From Sympetrum striolatum (Eukaryota; Arthropoda; Insecta; Odonata; Libellulidae), in the NCBI GenBank assembly GCA_947579665.1, contig OX388346.1, positions 93,374,615 through 93,438,614 on the forward strand: DNA of 64,000 nucleotides. The letters run 5' to 3'. The notes below the pieces were generated by a model. The model saw nothing but the letters and a program-made list of their open reading frames with translations. It had not been told where the DNA came from and ran no database searches. The translations under genes and the position numbers were made by a program. Shown here in pieces: positions 13,469 to 40,439 of the stretch (positions are counted from its first letter, which is position 1; every line of letters begins with the position of its first letter).

Positions 13469-13628
13469 TTATCCTTTTGCTATGGTTAGCTTTATGTTTC
13501 GAGAATAACACCAAAGGAAGTTCCTGGCAACAGCTATCCTGATGAACTGTACATAAGTGAACAGAGTTCCAACATAGCTATCGATAGAATCATCTTCTAA
13601 GAGAAGGTCTCCTGTAGCTTTTGTAACC
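13469..13628 (-). other. Exon-like open segment beyond the NNT stop (unexplained)
   Basis: On the minus strand a pyrimidine-rich acceptor ending TTATAG precedes an open frame of about 51 codons ending in TAA. It contains ATGDLLLEDDSIDSYVGTLF and, later, RNFLWCYSRN. The residue mix is protein-like rather than the Lys/Ile/Asn-heavy reading typical of nearby spacer. It lies 367 bp downstream of the NNT stop codon. The exon phase (1 nt completing a codon) does not fit a splice from the penultimate NNT exon. It could be a terminal exon of another minus-strand transcript, an alternative 3' exon, or chance. No family was recognised. Confidence 0.3.
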
Positions 13629-13995
13629 CTATAAGATGAAATGAATTGAAATAGATAAAAATCAATTGGGTAGAACTTAGCATACCAAGGTTACACCAAA
13701 AGGATGGAAATGATAAGAAAATTAATTAAATTTTTAGCAAGAAAGATCTGCAAACATTTTGCATTATCAAACTATATTATCACAAGTTTATGCTTATTTA
13801 CTTGTACCATTATTCCTTAAAATAAAATCTATATAGCAGCATTGAAATAAATTCTACCAAACATAAAAATCATCATAAGAAGCATCTCTTTTCAGATTCA
13901 TAGCATCAAATCTTGAAGTAAAAATGTTCATCAAAGTAAATTCACTCTCTTTGATATAAGTACTTATGTTTACCTTCTAAATTGTTTAAATTTTC

Positions 13996-27881
<13,886 letters not shown>

Positions 27882-28346
27882 CTAAAAAAAGAAGGGATTA
27901 TTATTTTTCACAGTGCACACGCTAAATATTTCATGATTGGGCACAATAAATCAAATATCAATTTTTATGAGGGAGAGCGCAAAGCTTAAACGAAGGATTA
28001 AACGTGAGTGCTGCAGAAAACGTTACCTTTACATAAGAGCACACCTTTCTTCAGAAAAATAGTCTTAAAACTTTGCTAACAGGAAGAGACCTTTCCTCAG
28101 TAACCCCCCAAAAGATATTAAATTCCAGCTGAAGGAGTATCTACTAGTCTTTAAGTACGGGCCAAGGATCAGATAATTATAAAGAGCTTCAAAGTACGGA
28201 CTGCGTGAAGTAGCCTAATGTAAGATTTCCATATCTTATCTATTTGAATGAGAGCAACGGCCCACCTCCTCGCTTAACACTCACCGAGTGCAGATTAATT
28301 ACAGAGGGGTTGAACTTAGCAATTCTCATTTATACTCCACACTTAC

Positions 28347-28618
28347 CGAGAGGTATGAATGAATATTCGAAATCTGTGAGATGGTTTCCTCACTCAAATC
28401 TGTAGGCCTCTTGTAAAGGCTTACAAACCTACAACTCCATCGCCGTACGACTGCGAAACCTCAACAAACCGGCTTCTCCACCACTCTGAACTCTTTTCGC
28501 GGACAGGCGCTAGAGTGCGCGGGGAAGGCGGGCAACGAACAGATAAATATATCCCCTCTCTTTTGTCGGTCTCACACACGGCAACAACGCTAACTAGAGT
28601 GGTCGAAAATTACGAGAA
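28347..28618. promoter_or_regulatory. Divergent promoter region between NNT and a plus-strand gene
   Basis: A GC- and CpG-rich segment (around 28440-28540, with ttttcgcggacaggcgc) separates two head-to-head genes. On the minus side, CTCG|GTAAGT at 28347 is a good donor for the NNT 5' UTR exon; another candidate donor lies near 28283. On the plus side, gataaatatatcc at about 28540 is a TATA-like element about 80 bp before the ATG at 28619. Start sites cannot be fixed by sequence alone. Confidence 0.6.
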
Positions 28619-28721
28619 ATGGCAGGATCCCTAACCAAGTTTTGCTCAAGAGTTGCTGGGCAGATTGCTACTCAATCTCCGAAGGTTACTGTTGTTGGAT
28701 CATCTCAACAACAAAGAAATT
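28619..28721 (+). CDS. First coding exon with mitochondrial leader-like N terminus (gene incomplete)
   Basis: ATG at 28619 opens 34 codons beginning MAGSLTKFCSRVAGQI and ending SSQQQRN, then a donor TT|GTGAGTAAA at 28722. The peptide is basic, Ser/Thr/Val-rich and lacks acidic residues, as in matrix-targeting leaders. It is head-to-head with NNT, about 740 bp from its ATG. Downstream exons were not recognised up to 64000, so the first intron may be very long or the next exon small. A faint resemblance to leaders of insect mitochondrial acyl carrier protein exists, but identity is not established. Confidence 0.55.
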
Positions 28722-31700
28722 GTGAGTAAAATATATATTTTTTGTAGAAAATTTTATGAGGAGAAAATGCCTCAATTTTCGTGCCTTACGCTTGTGTACG
28801 CCGGCATAAGCACACGAATCAAGTATTTCAAGTGATTGACCGTGATTATAAATGTATAACTTAAAATAACTTCCTTGCAAAATTTGCGATTGAATGCCAG
28901 CATCCTTGGCGGATATTGGCACTATAACAAAACTCTTATGTGCCGCTCGTGGTGTTATCTGTCATAAGTTAAAGTTCAAAGTTCTTAGACGTGAAATTGT
29001 AATTTTCTGAGTGGAACGTCACATTTTTTCTTCAACTACCTAATCGTTTGACATATTAGTATGCTTTGGTGACCACAATTTCACCGAAACCTCTAAATTA
29101 TAATTTATGTTCTCTTGTTAAAGTAATTTATACTCACGGCAGTCTATCCGTGGGTATATATCATCGCTCACCTTCTTAAAAGTTTCCTTTATGTATTGCT
29201 GTAGGTCGAGATTTATTCCAAATATTTTTCAGTGCAGCAGCGTAAAATTCGTACCGGTCGATCCAGTGCATTCTGTGACATCTGGCCCCCCGCGTAAATT
29301 GTGTCCTCGAAAAATGTATAGTACCTTTTTGGATAAATCTTCAGGAAGTAAGAAAACTATCTTCACCGTATTTTTAGACTTTATGTATGAAAGTCTGAGG
29401 CCTCTTCATAAAATCCAACATTCAGAAGCATGCTCCCAAGGCTAACCGCGTTGGCGTCATCTATGGGCCGCTCATATCTGAGGAAACTTCTTGTCGTTGG
29501 GAAAAGAAATTCACGAAGATTGCCGTTTGTATCCTCTTCATTAGGCTTTGGGCGAAATTCATTGCGTTTCAACCGAGATCCAAAACAAAGTCCACATTCT
29601 ATGCTGAATATATGAATCTTTTTTCAACATTTTTCCCTCCATCCCTTATTGAATGAAATATTGGAATATGTCCCATCGTCGATAACATTTTCCAATCCCT
29701 AAAGGAGTTTGAATATAAAATGATTTGCAGGAAAAAATCTCTCGGATAAAATCTTAGAATACAAGTCTTAAAATGTCAGTCCATAATATTAAATTTTTAT
29801 GCTAATGTCAATTACCAAATTGATTCCTGTTTTGAAAACTTCACATTATTCCTTTTCGCAAGTCTCGATGCAAATGAATTCGTACAATTGAAATAATAAA
29901 CGAACTTCCTTTCTTATGGAAAACATAGGGTTTTAAATTGGAGTTAAGTCTGAAGAAAAATGTCGTACTTAAACGTTTTCTAGAATTGATCAATGACATC
30001 CTGTAAACCTGAAATTATAAACATTAATACTTACAAGTATATAAGTATCGAATTGTTATAAAACTGTCCACTTTTGTTTAAATTAAAGCAACTGGATGTC
30101 TTGTCTATAACTAGGGGAAAATTTGTATATTTTCCTCAACTCAGACTTTAATGAATGATGGAATTTTCGGAACTGTTTTGTGATATTTGCTTTGAAAATA
30201 TTTTTCCTTTATGAACTCAGAAAAACATCGGTGGGATAAAAGTACGTCTGTAATAGTTGGTTAAATCAGGAAACAAATACTGTGAAATATCAAATATCTT
30301 CATTGATAACTTGGCTTTCCTGCAAATCACACCTTCGCATATTAATTCCATTCATAAATCATTTTTAATACAAAGTGTAGTAATACTTGAATCTAAACTT
30401 ACATTTTCGTTCAAATATGTCAATTTTTTTCCACAGAGGTATTATCTCCTTGGATTTCATAAGTTCCTTCCCTTTATTGCAACCGGTCTAGATTTGAAAT
30501 TCTAAATTCGAACTTTATTATCTTTAGATTCTACATTCTTGGATTGGAAGTTAACTTGATTTTCTGTAATTATATTTGTGGCAGTGGCATATCCTATATT
30601 CATAGTATGAAAATTCGATAATTATTTGCAAAGTATTCTGAAATTCGATAAGATAAACTATTCAAATTTAGTGCCAAAGTATATCTGGACGTAATTGGCG
30701 CTGTAATATGGCTAGGCGCCTTCAAAACCGCGGGAAAATGTGCGAACTGGGAGTGTTATTTTTGGTTTCAATTATCTAGTGCAGAATGTATTTTCTGGTT
30801 TTAAATCCATCTTCTTTTTAGAGTTGAGCTTCTCAGAACGAAACTAAATGAAAAAGCTCGAAGAATCCCATATATTTTCTCAATTCCTAATTCTACTGTA
30901 CTACTCTTAGATTTTAGAAGTATCTCCTCGCGATACGTATCAATGCTATTAACAGCGTTTATCGCGTATTTGTTTGCGGTAGGACAAGCAGATGATTTGT
31001 TATCTAAAGCTTCTTATCAAAAATATCCTCTCCCTTAAGAGTGATTCAGCCCAAATGGGCTTTGTAACAAACTATCCTTTTTAAATAATAAAATCCGAAA
31101 TATTTGAGGAAAATATTTTTTGCCTCATCTTATACTTACTGCATCATACTTCTCAACGTATGATACAGTGGATATACATTCACTGATATCTTTAGACTTT
31201 ATTTTTATCCTCACTGTCTTTAGAAACAAACTTCTCAAGCAATATAGGTTTTTAGTTTCAGTTTAAGGTTGCACCATTTCCAAGAATCAGTAGTTTGTAT
31301 TTAAAGTTCTTCTGTTTATGTCGTGAGTGAATTAAAATACTCATACTTAAATTTTTACTCAATCAAGCCAATCTCCGTAGAAGTAATTCAACTAACAATG
31401 CCATTGGTTCCGAATTCTCTCCTATACTGTCTTATCCAAGGAAAATCCCTTCTTTTGATAATGTTTTCCTATTGACTTGTCTTGAATTTTCTTCTGCCAT
31501 CAGGTGAGGAGTTTAGTTTTTCCAGCAAAACAGCTACTTATTAGAGATGAATCTAACGAATCGTAAATTCAATGCTGCATTTTCATTTATTTATCTTTTC
31601 ACCCTCCCCATTTATTTCAACATCTAATATAATTTGTTAAGTATGAGAAACTTGCGTTTTCTTTTAGTTGAGAAAGTTTTATTGAAATAGACTTCGTAGG

Positions 31701-34700
31701 CACGTCACAGTTTGACTTTCATAATTATCTTGTTCTAGTGGTTCAAGTACTTTAGTTCTTAATTATGCGAAATTGTATAAATGACGCGGAAAGAGGAGCG
31801 TCTTTTGTTAATAATGTAACTATTGTGAAAAGGGATCGTAAATCTTTGCTGGTGACCGCAATTGAGCAATCTCAACTCCGATGAAGTAAATCTATGAGTA
31901 TCGGAAAAACCCCTGTTTTGACCCCCAGATCTGCTTGTCTGTGTTAAATGGATGAAAAACATCTCCCATTGGCCTATATACTTGAGTATTTATAGAATTT
32001 CAAGAATTTTGCCGATTATTAGGAATGCTGATTTGTATGATCTTCAGTCATTCTAAACATGCTTCCCATTGTGTAAATTGTCCTATTGGCGATGAAAAAA
32101 GATGTGCTTTAACGTTTAGCAATAGTTCATGGTAATAATTTTGGTTAAAGTATCACCAAAGAGTTAGTTTGGCTGAATTATATAATGCTGGAGTAGTTAT
32201 TAATTAGTCTAAACTTTGCTTTCAGAAGGAATCTGAGGGTATTATAAAATTCAGAGATCCTTGCCGTTTTAAAAATATGACCTGTGTATGCATAATAGAA
32301 TTGGAGCAAACTTCTATTTTGTGGGGAAGTAGGTCACCAGATAAAGTGTAAAATGACACGAATTAAAGATATGGATGGTAATGCGATGCCATAATAAGAT
32401 TGCGGATTATCTAGTTCATAGACCTTCCTATTATTGCCTTATAGGAATATCTAGATCTGGCTTTACAATGAAGCGGTTGAGGGTTTTCGATGGGGTGCTT
32501 TGTCGGTTGGCAGATGCGTTGAATTTTGAATGTGCCCTTTCTATGAGCGGAATCCAACGGAAATACTTGTGTCGTATTTGGAAGTTCCTCCGATCGTAAT
32601 ATATTCTCCATACTTTAAAGGATTTGAATCTCTTCATTTTAAGTTGTTACACCAGGCAGATCATATAATTTAATGGTAAGGTTTGAGAAGGCAATGTTCC
32701 CAATTCACATCTAGAAGTTTTTCCAATATTATGTTAGTTCTCCTGTTAGATTTCGAACTATAACCGTATCGCGTTTTAACTACCTTGTAGGCGTATTTAT
32801 TAAAGTTAATCGTAGTGTGTTAGAGTCGTTGGTCAATATGGAGAAAAATCTTCAAATGCTCTACAATTCTACCTTGTAGGCATTTGAATCTTTAAGCTGT
32901 AATCTAAAGAGGAGATTCAAATGACTACTCTTTTAATCCTAAAAATTGCCTGGTTCTACCCACTTGTACAACTTTAATCAGTTCGAATATTTCTGTCAAG
33001 CGATTACGGTATACTTTAACAGAGTGAGTCATGGGTGACATTTAAGTGGTACGGATAAATCGCTATTGGCATATTATTCGTTACGGATTTGAAGGACGAA
33101 GAAAATATACGCTCGGGAGCTATCGGAAGTCTCTTTCCTTTCGTCTAGGGGTTGGGTAATGACAGGTGTTGAGAGTATTCGGAAAAGGGGACCGAAGATG
33201 GTCAAAAGTGGGTTTTTGGAGTTGCTGGAACATTCTTGGGGAGGTCAAAGACCTGATCAAAGCCCACCTCTTCTACGACCCTGGTCGCAAGGCCACCTGT
33301 TCTGTTCTGCACATTTCAAATGTGTCGTCTTGTTAAATGACATCCTGCGTCTGGGCAAATTCTAGGCCTTAGGAATGTCACCATATTCTTTACCTAGAGG
33401 ATGTTTTCGGTGGATGGGGTATGGGGTCGAGAGGAGACGCATGCGTGGGCGTAGTAGCACTTGTGCGAAGAGGGACGTCGTGGCGGGGTTACCATTCCTT
33501 TCCTCCGCTCTCACACGTACGCACTTTGAAAAAAGGTGGAGGCGCGTTGGCGTAGGGGAAGGTTTTATGACCACTACGAAGGCCTTCCTTGAAGACTTAG
33601 GCAGGAGTAGTGGAACCCTTTGTCCTCGGAGAGAGTAGGCATTACTTTCTCTGACTAGATGACGCGGTGAACTTCATACCACCTAATTCTATCTAGTGTA
33701 TCTATATTTATTTCTCATATTTTTGTTATATATGTCGAACTTACCTTCAGAAGTTTACAATATTGAAATCCTCACACTAAGTCCTCGAGTAGAAAGAGTG
33801 TAACCGTTTTAACAATCTAATTAAAATTCAGTAAACAATTACGTTGCTGTAAACAAATCTTGGTTGCTACTGACGTTTAAACAAAATTTAAAAAAATCAA
33901 AATTTAAATGTTCGTATGTTTTTTCCGTGCGATTGTTCACAAGACATCGTAACAGTTCGTAACAGCAAATGTTAAAATCTCATGCAATTTTTTCATCTTC
34001 ATAAAGTGTATCACTTAATATCAGGATTAATTATAACTCGACTTATATTCGTAATGCATTTTGATGGATAAATACGTGAACTTGGGATAAACAATCGCCT
34101 TCATTGTCAAGGGAGATGGGTTGTTTACAACCTCGAAATTTTGATAAATATTCAAGCATTTTATCAAAATTCTCGAAATTTCGATTCGTAAACGATATTT
34201 CACGACCAAAATAAGAATCTTTATTCTATTCCCCTTCTTTTGGTGCTTAATTCGACTTTGTACGACTATTATTACTAATTTAAATTTTCAAATGAAAGCC
34301 TGCAGCGAGAAAAATGAACTTTACGTGCATTTCTTATGGACACGCTTTTTCTTTTTTTGGCTATTCCTTTTGTGTTTTTTCAAATTTTCTTTTTTCCTAA
34401 ACCACCTCCGTACCGGGGCGAACAAAACAAAAATATTATTCAAATCGGTCGAGACGTTTTCGAGTTTAAGACGACGTCACGAACATCGTTTCATTTTTAT
34501 GCATAAGAGTAGCACGCGGTCAAGTTGTCGTTTAGCGATAGCCTTGATTTACAAGTGGTAAGAACTTTTAAATTGTTCGATTTGACCAAAGTAGGCCGAA
34601 ATCCACGAGATGATTCAAATCTGTTTTAGATTCCATCCTAATTTTGAAAATTTCTACCAATGTTGAAAACATTTACGCATTTATAAGTCGTAATTTTATC

Positions 34701-37700
34701 TTTAATGTAAATATAAAAGGTTTAATTATTATATCTTTGTATAAAATTTAGAGAAGAGTTCTGGGAAGTTGAATTTTAATGTTATGTAAAATTCATAGCG
34801 AACAAGATAAAACTTTGTCTATTCTTTTGGAACGTTTTGACTCAAACTGTGAAGTCGAGTCTAAACGTATTCAGCCTTTGTAATAATACGTGCTTAAATG
34901 TAACCGGAGTTTTTATTCGATAACAAATCAGAGGGATAACAGTTCTTTGCTTCTACATAACTTCAGTAGAAGTCGATCACGAAGTAAACCGTTTTTAATG
35001 GCTCTTTTCTAAACTTAGAAGGGGAAGAACTGCATTTCAAATCCTATCTTAAGAACTTACAGATAAGACGTGGTGGACTGATTCGTCATTGTGTGAATAT
35101 GGGTCGTCTCTTCAACTCGTATGACCTCACATCCGAACGAAGAGTCAAAAAGATTCAACAGATGGAGGTGTTAGATTCCAATAACTTACAGCATTCGGTA
35201 TAATAAGTATAATAATAACATGTAGGCTCTCAATTGGCGGCTGCAAGCATAATTAGGTGTTATTTGTCGCATTAAACGCCTCATCAAGAGTCCCATTGTT
35301 CACTTTCAAGGCCGATTCAGTGCTACCGAGTGTTGTTCGAGAGGAAGTTACTCGTAGGATTGGGTCTATTACGCTGTAAGGAACTCATCCTTCTTGAAAA
35401 GGCCTTATCAGCAAAGAAGTCTTTTATGGGAGATTGTAAAATATGCGAAGCATGCCTTTGCGTGTTAGTCATTTTTGTGGAGGAAAAAAGTATTGAATAG
35501 CGGACGTTGTTACTTAAGCCAAGCAGCTGTTCAAAATTCTTACGAAATATCCATAAAACAAACTATTCCCACGTTGCTACGTATTTTTTTACTTTTAATG
35601 TAGTTTGTGCGATGTTCTTATTCATCGCTAACTATTAATATGATTTGAAGCCTCTACAGATTTTGTCATGCATGATTTCTTAGAAGAATTTCTTTGTTGA
35701 ATCTCAGCTACAGTGAAACGGCTAAGTGCCAACTGTTGGAATGTATTTTTGAGAACTATTTTCCAATCGTTTTGCCTGCTTGCTTATAAATAATGGGTTC
35801 ATTCTAAATGAGTAATTGCTTACTTTTGATATTCAGACCTATTTTTGTTGTACGTAGCTCAAAATTGACAAAATCGCTTTAGAATATCAGTTTTTCTCCT
35901 CGTTACGTTGTTTTAATTTCTACATTTTTCTTACATAACCATAATAGACGTTTTCCCCGAACTTTCCACCAATCGTCATAGATGCGCCATTATAAAATAA
36001 TCACTCTTGTGCTACAATAACTCATGAGTGGCCGCCGTTGTTTAATCATTGAAATGAAGTGGTTCTCGGTATAAAATATTACTGTAGATCATCATAGCAA
36101 TTATTTTAGATTTTGAATAGCTCCGCATTTTTTCTTTTCCTATGTTAAATTTTCGTAATTATTTTGTGGTTAAACTTTGTTCAATAGTTTATTTTAGAGC
36201 TTTTGTTGAAAGAAATCATCAAAGTGCTTGATTATTGGTTCATACAACATTTATGAAATATGCCATGCCCTAATTGTGTGCCACTTCGGTGATTCGGTGT
36301 ATTCAAACAATAGAATGTTGATTAGCCTAATCTGGCTCATTGCCATGCATTTCCAATTGACTTCACCTGGTCGTAGTCGGAGAAACTTTTCTCCAACGCA
36401 TTCGAAGTTTTCATGCGGCGACATGTTTTTGCTTCGAGTTGAACTCGTTTGAACGGAAGGAAATGATTGATACGTGGAAATTAAATTTCGCCTTTAGCTC
36501 TCGTCTGTGGTGATTGGAAGAATGCAGAAATACGAAGCATTATTTGCTGCTGCATCATTCGAGATTTCGATGCTAAACGAACGCTCCAAGTTTCCTTAGG
36601 AAATTGCGTAGCTTCTTGGATTCTTTCCATTATTGCAGCGCTTTCATTCGTTTTGGACTAAAGTTCACCGGTACTGGCGAAAGTGTGTCGATTTATACAG
36701 AGGGTATCATGCAGTATGTAGCCATTTTATAATATTTCATTGGGTCTTTAATCTTATTTGTGTCGATATTTTTAGTGTTGGATGTTTACTCTTGGATTTC
36801 AGCGATGACATTTTCCCCATTCTAAGCTTTCCGTATTTTTAATTTAAGGCCAATGCTGCTTCGGTTTAAGCAAACTGAGATATATTTGTCGAAGAGTATT
36901 TAAAAGCATTTACTATTTTTCAAACCTGGCGATTATTAGAAACGGGATTTCTGCTTTACATCTCAACTTTTCTGCAAATATTGAGCTCATGCAGAATGCT
37001 ATATTTCCCAAATTCGAGAAACCGATTAACTTATCTAATCGAACTTATCTTTTATATCAAAGTATGTTCCTTTATTCATGCATTGACTATGACTTTCAGA
37101 AATTTGCTTTTTAGATTTATTATAATGTGTAAGGGTCCAGTTTAATGGTAAATTTCCATGCTAAAAATCTAAAATACTATATTTATTGGTACTTTCTAGA
37201 AAATTGTCGCCTTGACTAAGGAAGATCAGATAATCTTACATTTTCGGTAACGACCTGCTATTATGGTATGTATTGTATGATTCTCGACAATCTGTGGTCA
37301 ATTATTCAATTTACTACTCGTCATAATTTTTGACTTGTTAGTCTCCAGCAAGTTCGTAATCCTTTTTCTGTAGGACATCCACGAAGAGCTGGGAAAGATT
37401 CTCAACGCAAATATATTCAGCGTTCTAATCCCCCTCTCTACGGTTGAGCGATTTCATTGAGAAACTCTTCCCTTCCGTGTGATCTTCTATTTTAGATCGC
37501 GAATTTACTTCAACTATGGGAAAAAAGGGACTTGAAATAGGTTCTTACGCATTGGGGCTAAACCGATCTTCGAATTCGCAACATTTAACTTTTTCGAATC
37601 CGATAAAATATTTTCAAGATTACTAAGCGGTATAATTTCTGCGTCCCGGCTAGAGAATGGACGGAAGATTTTTAGAGCAAAATATTGAGTGAAAAGTTAC

Positions 37701-39980
37701 TCATTTCAAGCGTGAAAATGTTAAATAATAACCTATGATAAAGTATATAATATAGAATTTTATTTCATCGAGTAGAAATCGGTTTTTTATGTTCATTTTT
37801 GCGCACCATTTAAGACAAATTAACGACATGTTTTTATATATTCCCGGCTGTCGTTTCTTTGTAATAAGTTCCAGAACAAAGCAATCTAGTGTATCGCATC
37901 ATTTTCTGTTGTACAGATAAAAGGAGTAACTAGTCATTGAATTTCAAAAGCCAAAATTGTTTGAAGATATCATAGATTTTTTATTTTTTTCAAGTTAGCC
38001 TTGAATAAAACGAAGAAACCGTAAATTGGTCTCAGTAAACGAAATTTCTTGGATATTAGGGAAAGTGGCTTTGCCTTTTGTATATCCGTAGTATTCCGTT
38101 TAGTTGATACATAATCTACTTTCTCCCAACTGCAGAGAAAGCAAAGGGTTGGAATGAAAACTTTGCCCTTTATAAATGTAAATAAGAATTTACGTCTGAA
38201 AGTGCGGCGTCTATTTGTTATGACGTATACTATCTGTGAAGAGCAATCCAATGAAACGGGAGCAAACTCCGCTTGTCCGGATGTTGATTGCGTTCACTGT
38301 AGCGCTGACCCATAAATCTGCCTATTTGTACAACTATCGCATTTCTGATAAGCAGACCTCCTTTTCGTCGTTATGATTTTTCATTCAGTCGATTCGGAAC
38401 AATCAACGTTTGAGGTTTCACGTCCGAATCGCCGTCCAGACACTAGGGAGTGCTACTCGATTATTGAACAATTTACTCTCCCGCGTCCATTTTATAGTTA
38501 TTAAAATATACTTAAACATAATTTAACAAGGAGTTCTTTTGCGTGATGTTGAACGATTCACGTAATTAAGAAAATGGATGTTTTGATTTCCACGGCGGAG
38601 CATACATGATTGGAAAATTAGACGGGATGAAGTGAATACTTCATCAACTTGCTAATCGGAAGCAGTAACTAATTGAATTCGAACCTGCAGATTTTGATCT
38701 TAATTGACAACTCGATGTGATTTATCACTCCAATCGCTCGCTGTAATCTATTTTACGATATATCTTCTCCTTCCTTGTCAAAATATTTGAAGAATATACT
38801 ATACTTGTCAGTATTTTCTCGCAAACTTTCAACAAATTTCCTCAACAATTCCTTCGAAATTCACACCTCGAATGAATGTTTCGAGGATGTCTTATGGATT
38901 CGAGAATGTCTTAAGGATTTGATTGACGACGACAGATTCAATATTGACTCAAGGGGAGGTCATCTATTTTGTTGCGACTTAAAGATTTTGGCAATGTAAG
39001 TGAAATGGTTCATGGCAAGCATTTTTCATTTGCTTGGTTTCTTCCTGTTCTCGGCAATTTATTTGGACTTATTTTGCCATATATTGGTTTATGTCAGGAG
39101 TGAGCAACATTATCTCGTTGGAAGGCCGCATTCATATTAGACTTAGTTCGTCCGGAACTGTTCGTAAGGAAATGAAGATATTTATCTTGCGATTTTTAAG
39201 TCTATTTTTCATTATATATTCTCTTTATTTGCGAGATAGAATGTAAGTTCTGAGAATGTTTCAAGAAGTGAAATAATAAGACCGCACTGAACTCGGAGAG
39301 GCTGGAATCTCCGTGCTTTAGGTCTATCAGTGGTTCATTTTTAGTTGCTTGCGTGTCTTCTAACACCCTATAGCATAAAATAATTTTATTAATTTTGAGA
39401 AAAAAATTGGACCCACAGACTTATACATTTTTTAGAGTTAAATCGCACTGTCTTAAACTATTAAAAACTTTCTGATGTAAAAATTTAATTCTCTGTTCAA
39501 GAAAGTTCTATTTTGGCTTGCATAATGGGGATAAGGTTTCGCCATCGTAAATTTGCACTGTCTTTTTGTTGGCAACTGGAATCCGATTCATAGCTTTGCA
39601 TCCAGTCACTCCAGAGGAACTTTATCGAAATTCTAAATTCAGAAGCTTAAAAATGGCTTGAAATACGTTTATACTGTTCTTATAAATATCTCTCAATGGA
39701 CGTCATCGGCCTCTGACGCTCGGATCCGAGTGTTTTACGAGTGGCTTCAAGGAGAGTTCGGAGGCACTGTTCGGAAGATACGCTAATGCTGCATGCTTTA
39801 ACATCGTTGCAGAAGTTAACGCTCGTGCGTGAAAAGTGCTATTTCTAGGCTCGCTTAAGTTAGGACCAATTAGGGGCTGTTTGTCCCGTAGTCTGGTTCG
39901 TGAAAATCTCTTTCCCTCGAGGAAAAAAGTGTACAGACGACACGTATAAACAAGTTGAACGATCACTCGTTAACGATCTC
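28722..39980. other. Long stretch without recognisable genes, richer in CpG
   Basis: About 11 kb, possibly first intron of the plus-strand mitochondrial-leader gene. No frame resembles a known family; overlapping frames on both strands at 32375-32637 and 33159-33638 appear incidental. CpG dinucleotides are visibly commoner than across DGK and NNT. A more GC-rich block is at 33150-33640. Confidence 0.5.
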
Positions 39981-39989
39981 TACATTTGC

Positions 39990-40430
39990 ATATGTTCTAT
40001 CTAGATTTCGAATAGAATAGAATAAATTTATTTTATGTTCTAGGACAAAGTCCTATGGAACATTTTTCCAAAGAGAAACACAAATTACTAAGCTCTGAGG
40101 CGGAAAAGAACAATAAATGTACACATAAGAAATTTCAAATAGCACAATTACAATTTAAATTCGTGAAACACGAGAAATGAATAGTACTTCTCGAACAAAA
40201 ATTGAAACAATTTAACCTTAAATTGACGTAAACAAGTAACGTCCGTTAAATAACAAGGAAGGCTATTCCATAATTTTATGCCGAAATTAATGGTGGACGA
40301 TTGGAAAATATTAGTCCTGCATTTAGGGTTCTTAAATTTTCTTCTAGACCTGACTAGTCTTGCTGAATCATTAAGATTCACAAGGATAAGATTGTACAAA
40401 TAGTCGAGTGATTCTGCAGTCATGATTTTA
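39990..40430 (-). mobile_element. LINE (non-LTR retrotransposon) 3' end remnant
   Basis: The minus frame 40423-40148 ends like jockey/CR1-type reverse transcriptase C termini: FKNPKCRTN, then FGIKLWNSLPCYLTDVTCLR, then FKVKLFQFL and a stop. After about 130 bp of 3' UTR (with a short hairpin ctaggacaaagtcctatgg) the element ends in AATAAATTTATTCTATTCTA, a short ATTCT-repeat tail typical of such LINEs. The reverse transcriptase core is absent, so this is a 5'-truncated dead copy. Confidence 0.75.
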
Positions 40431-40439
40431 AAAATAAAA

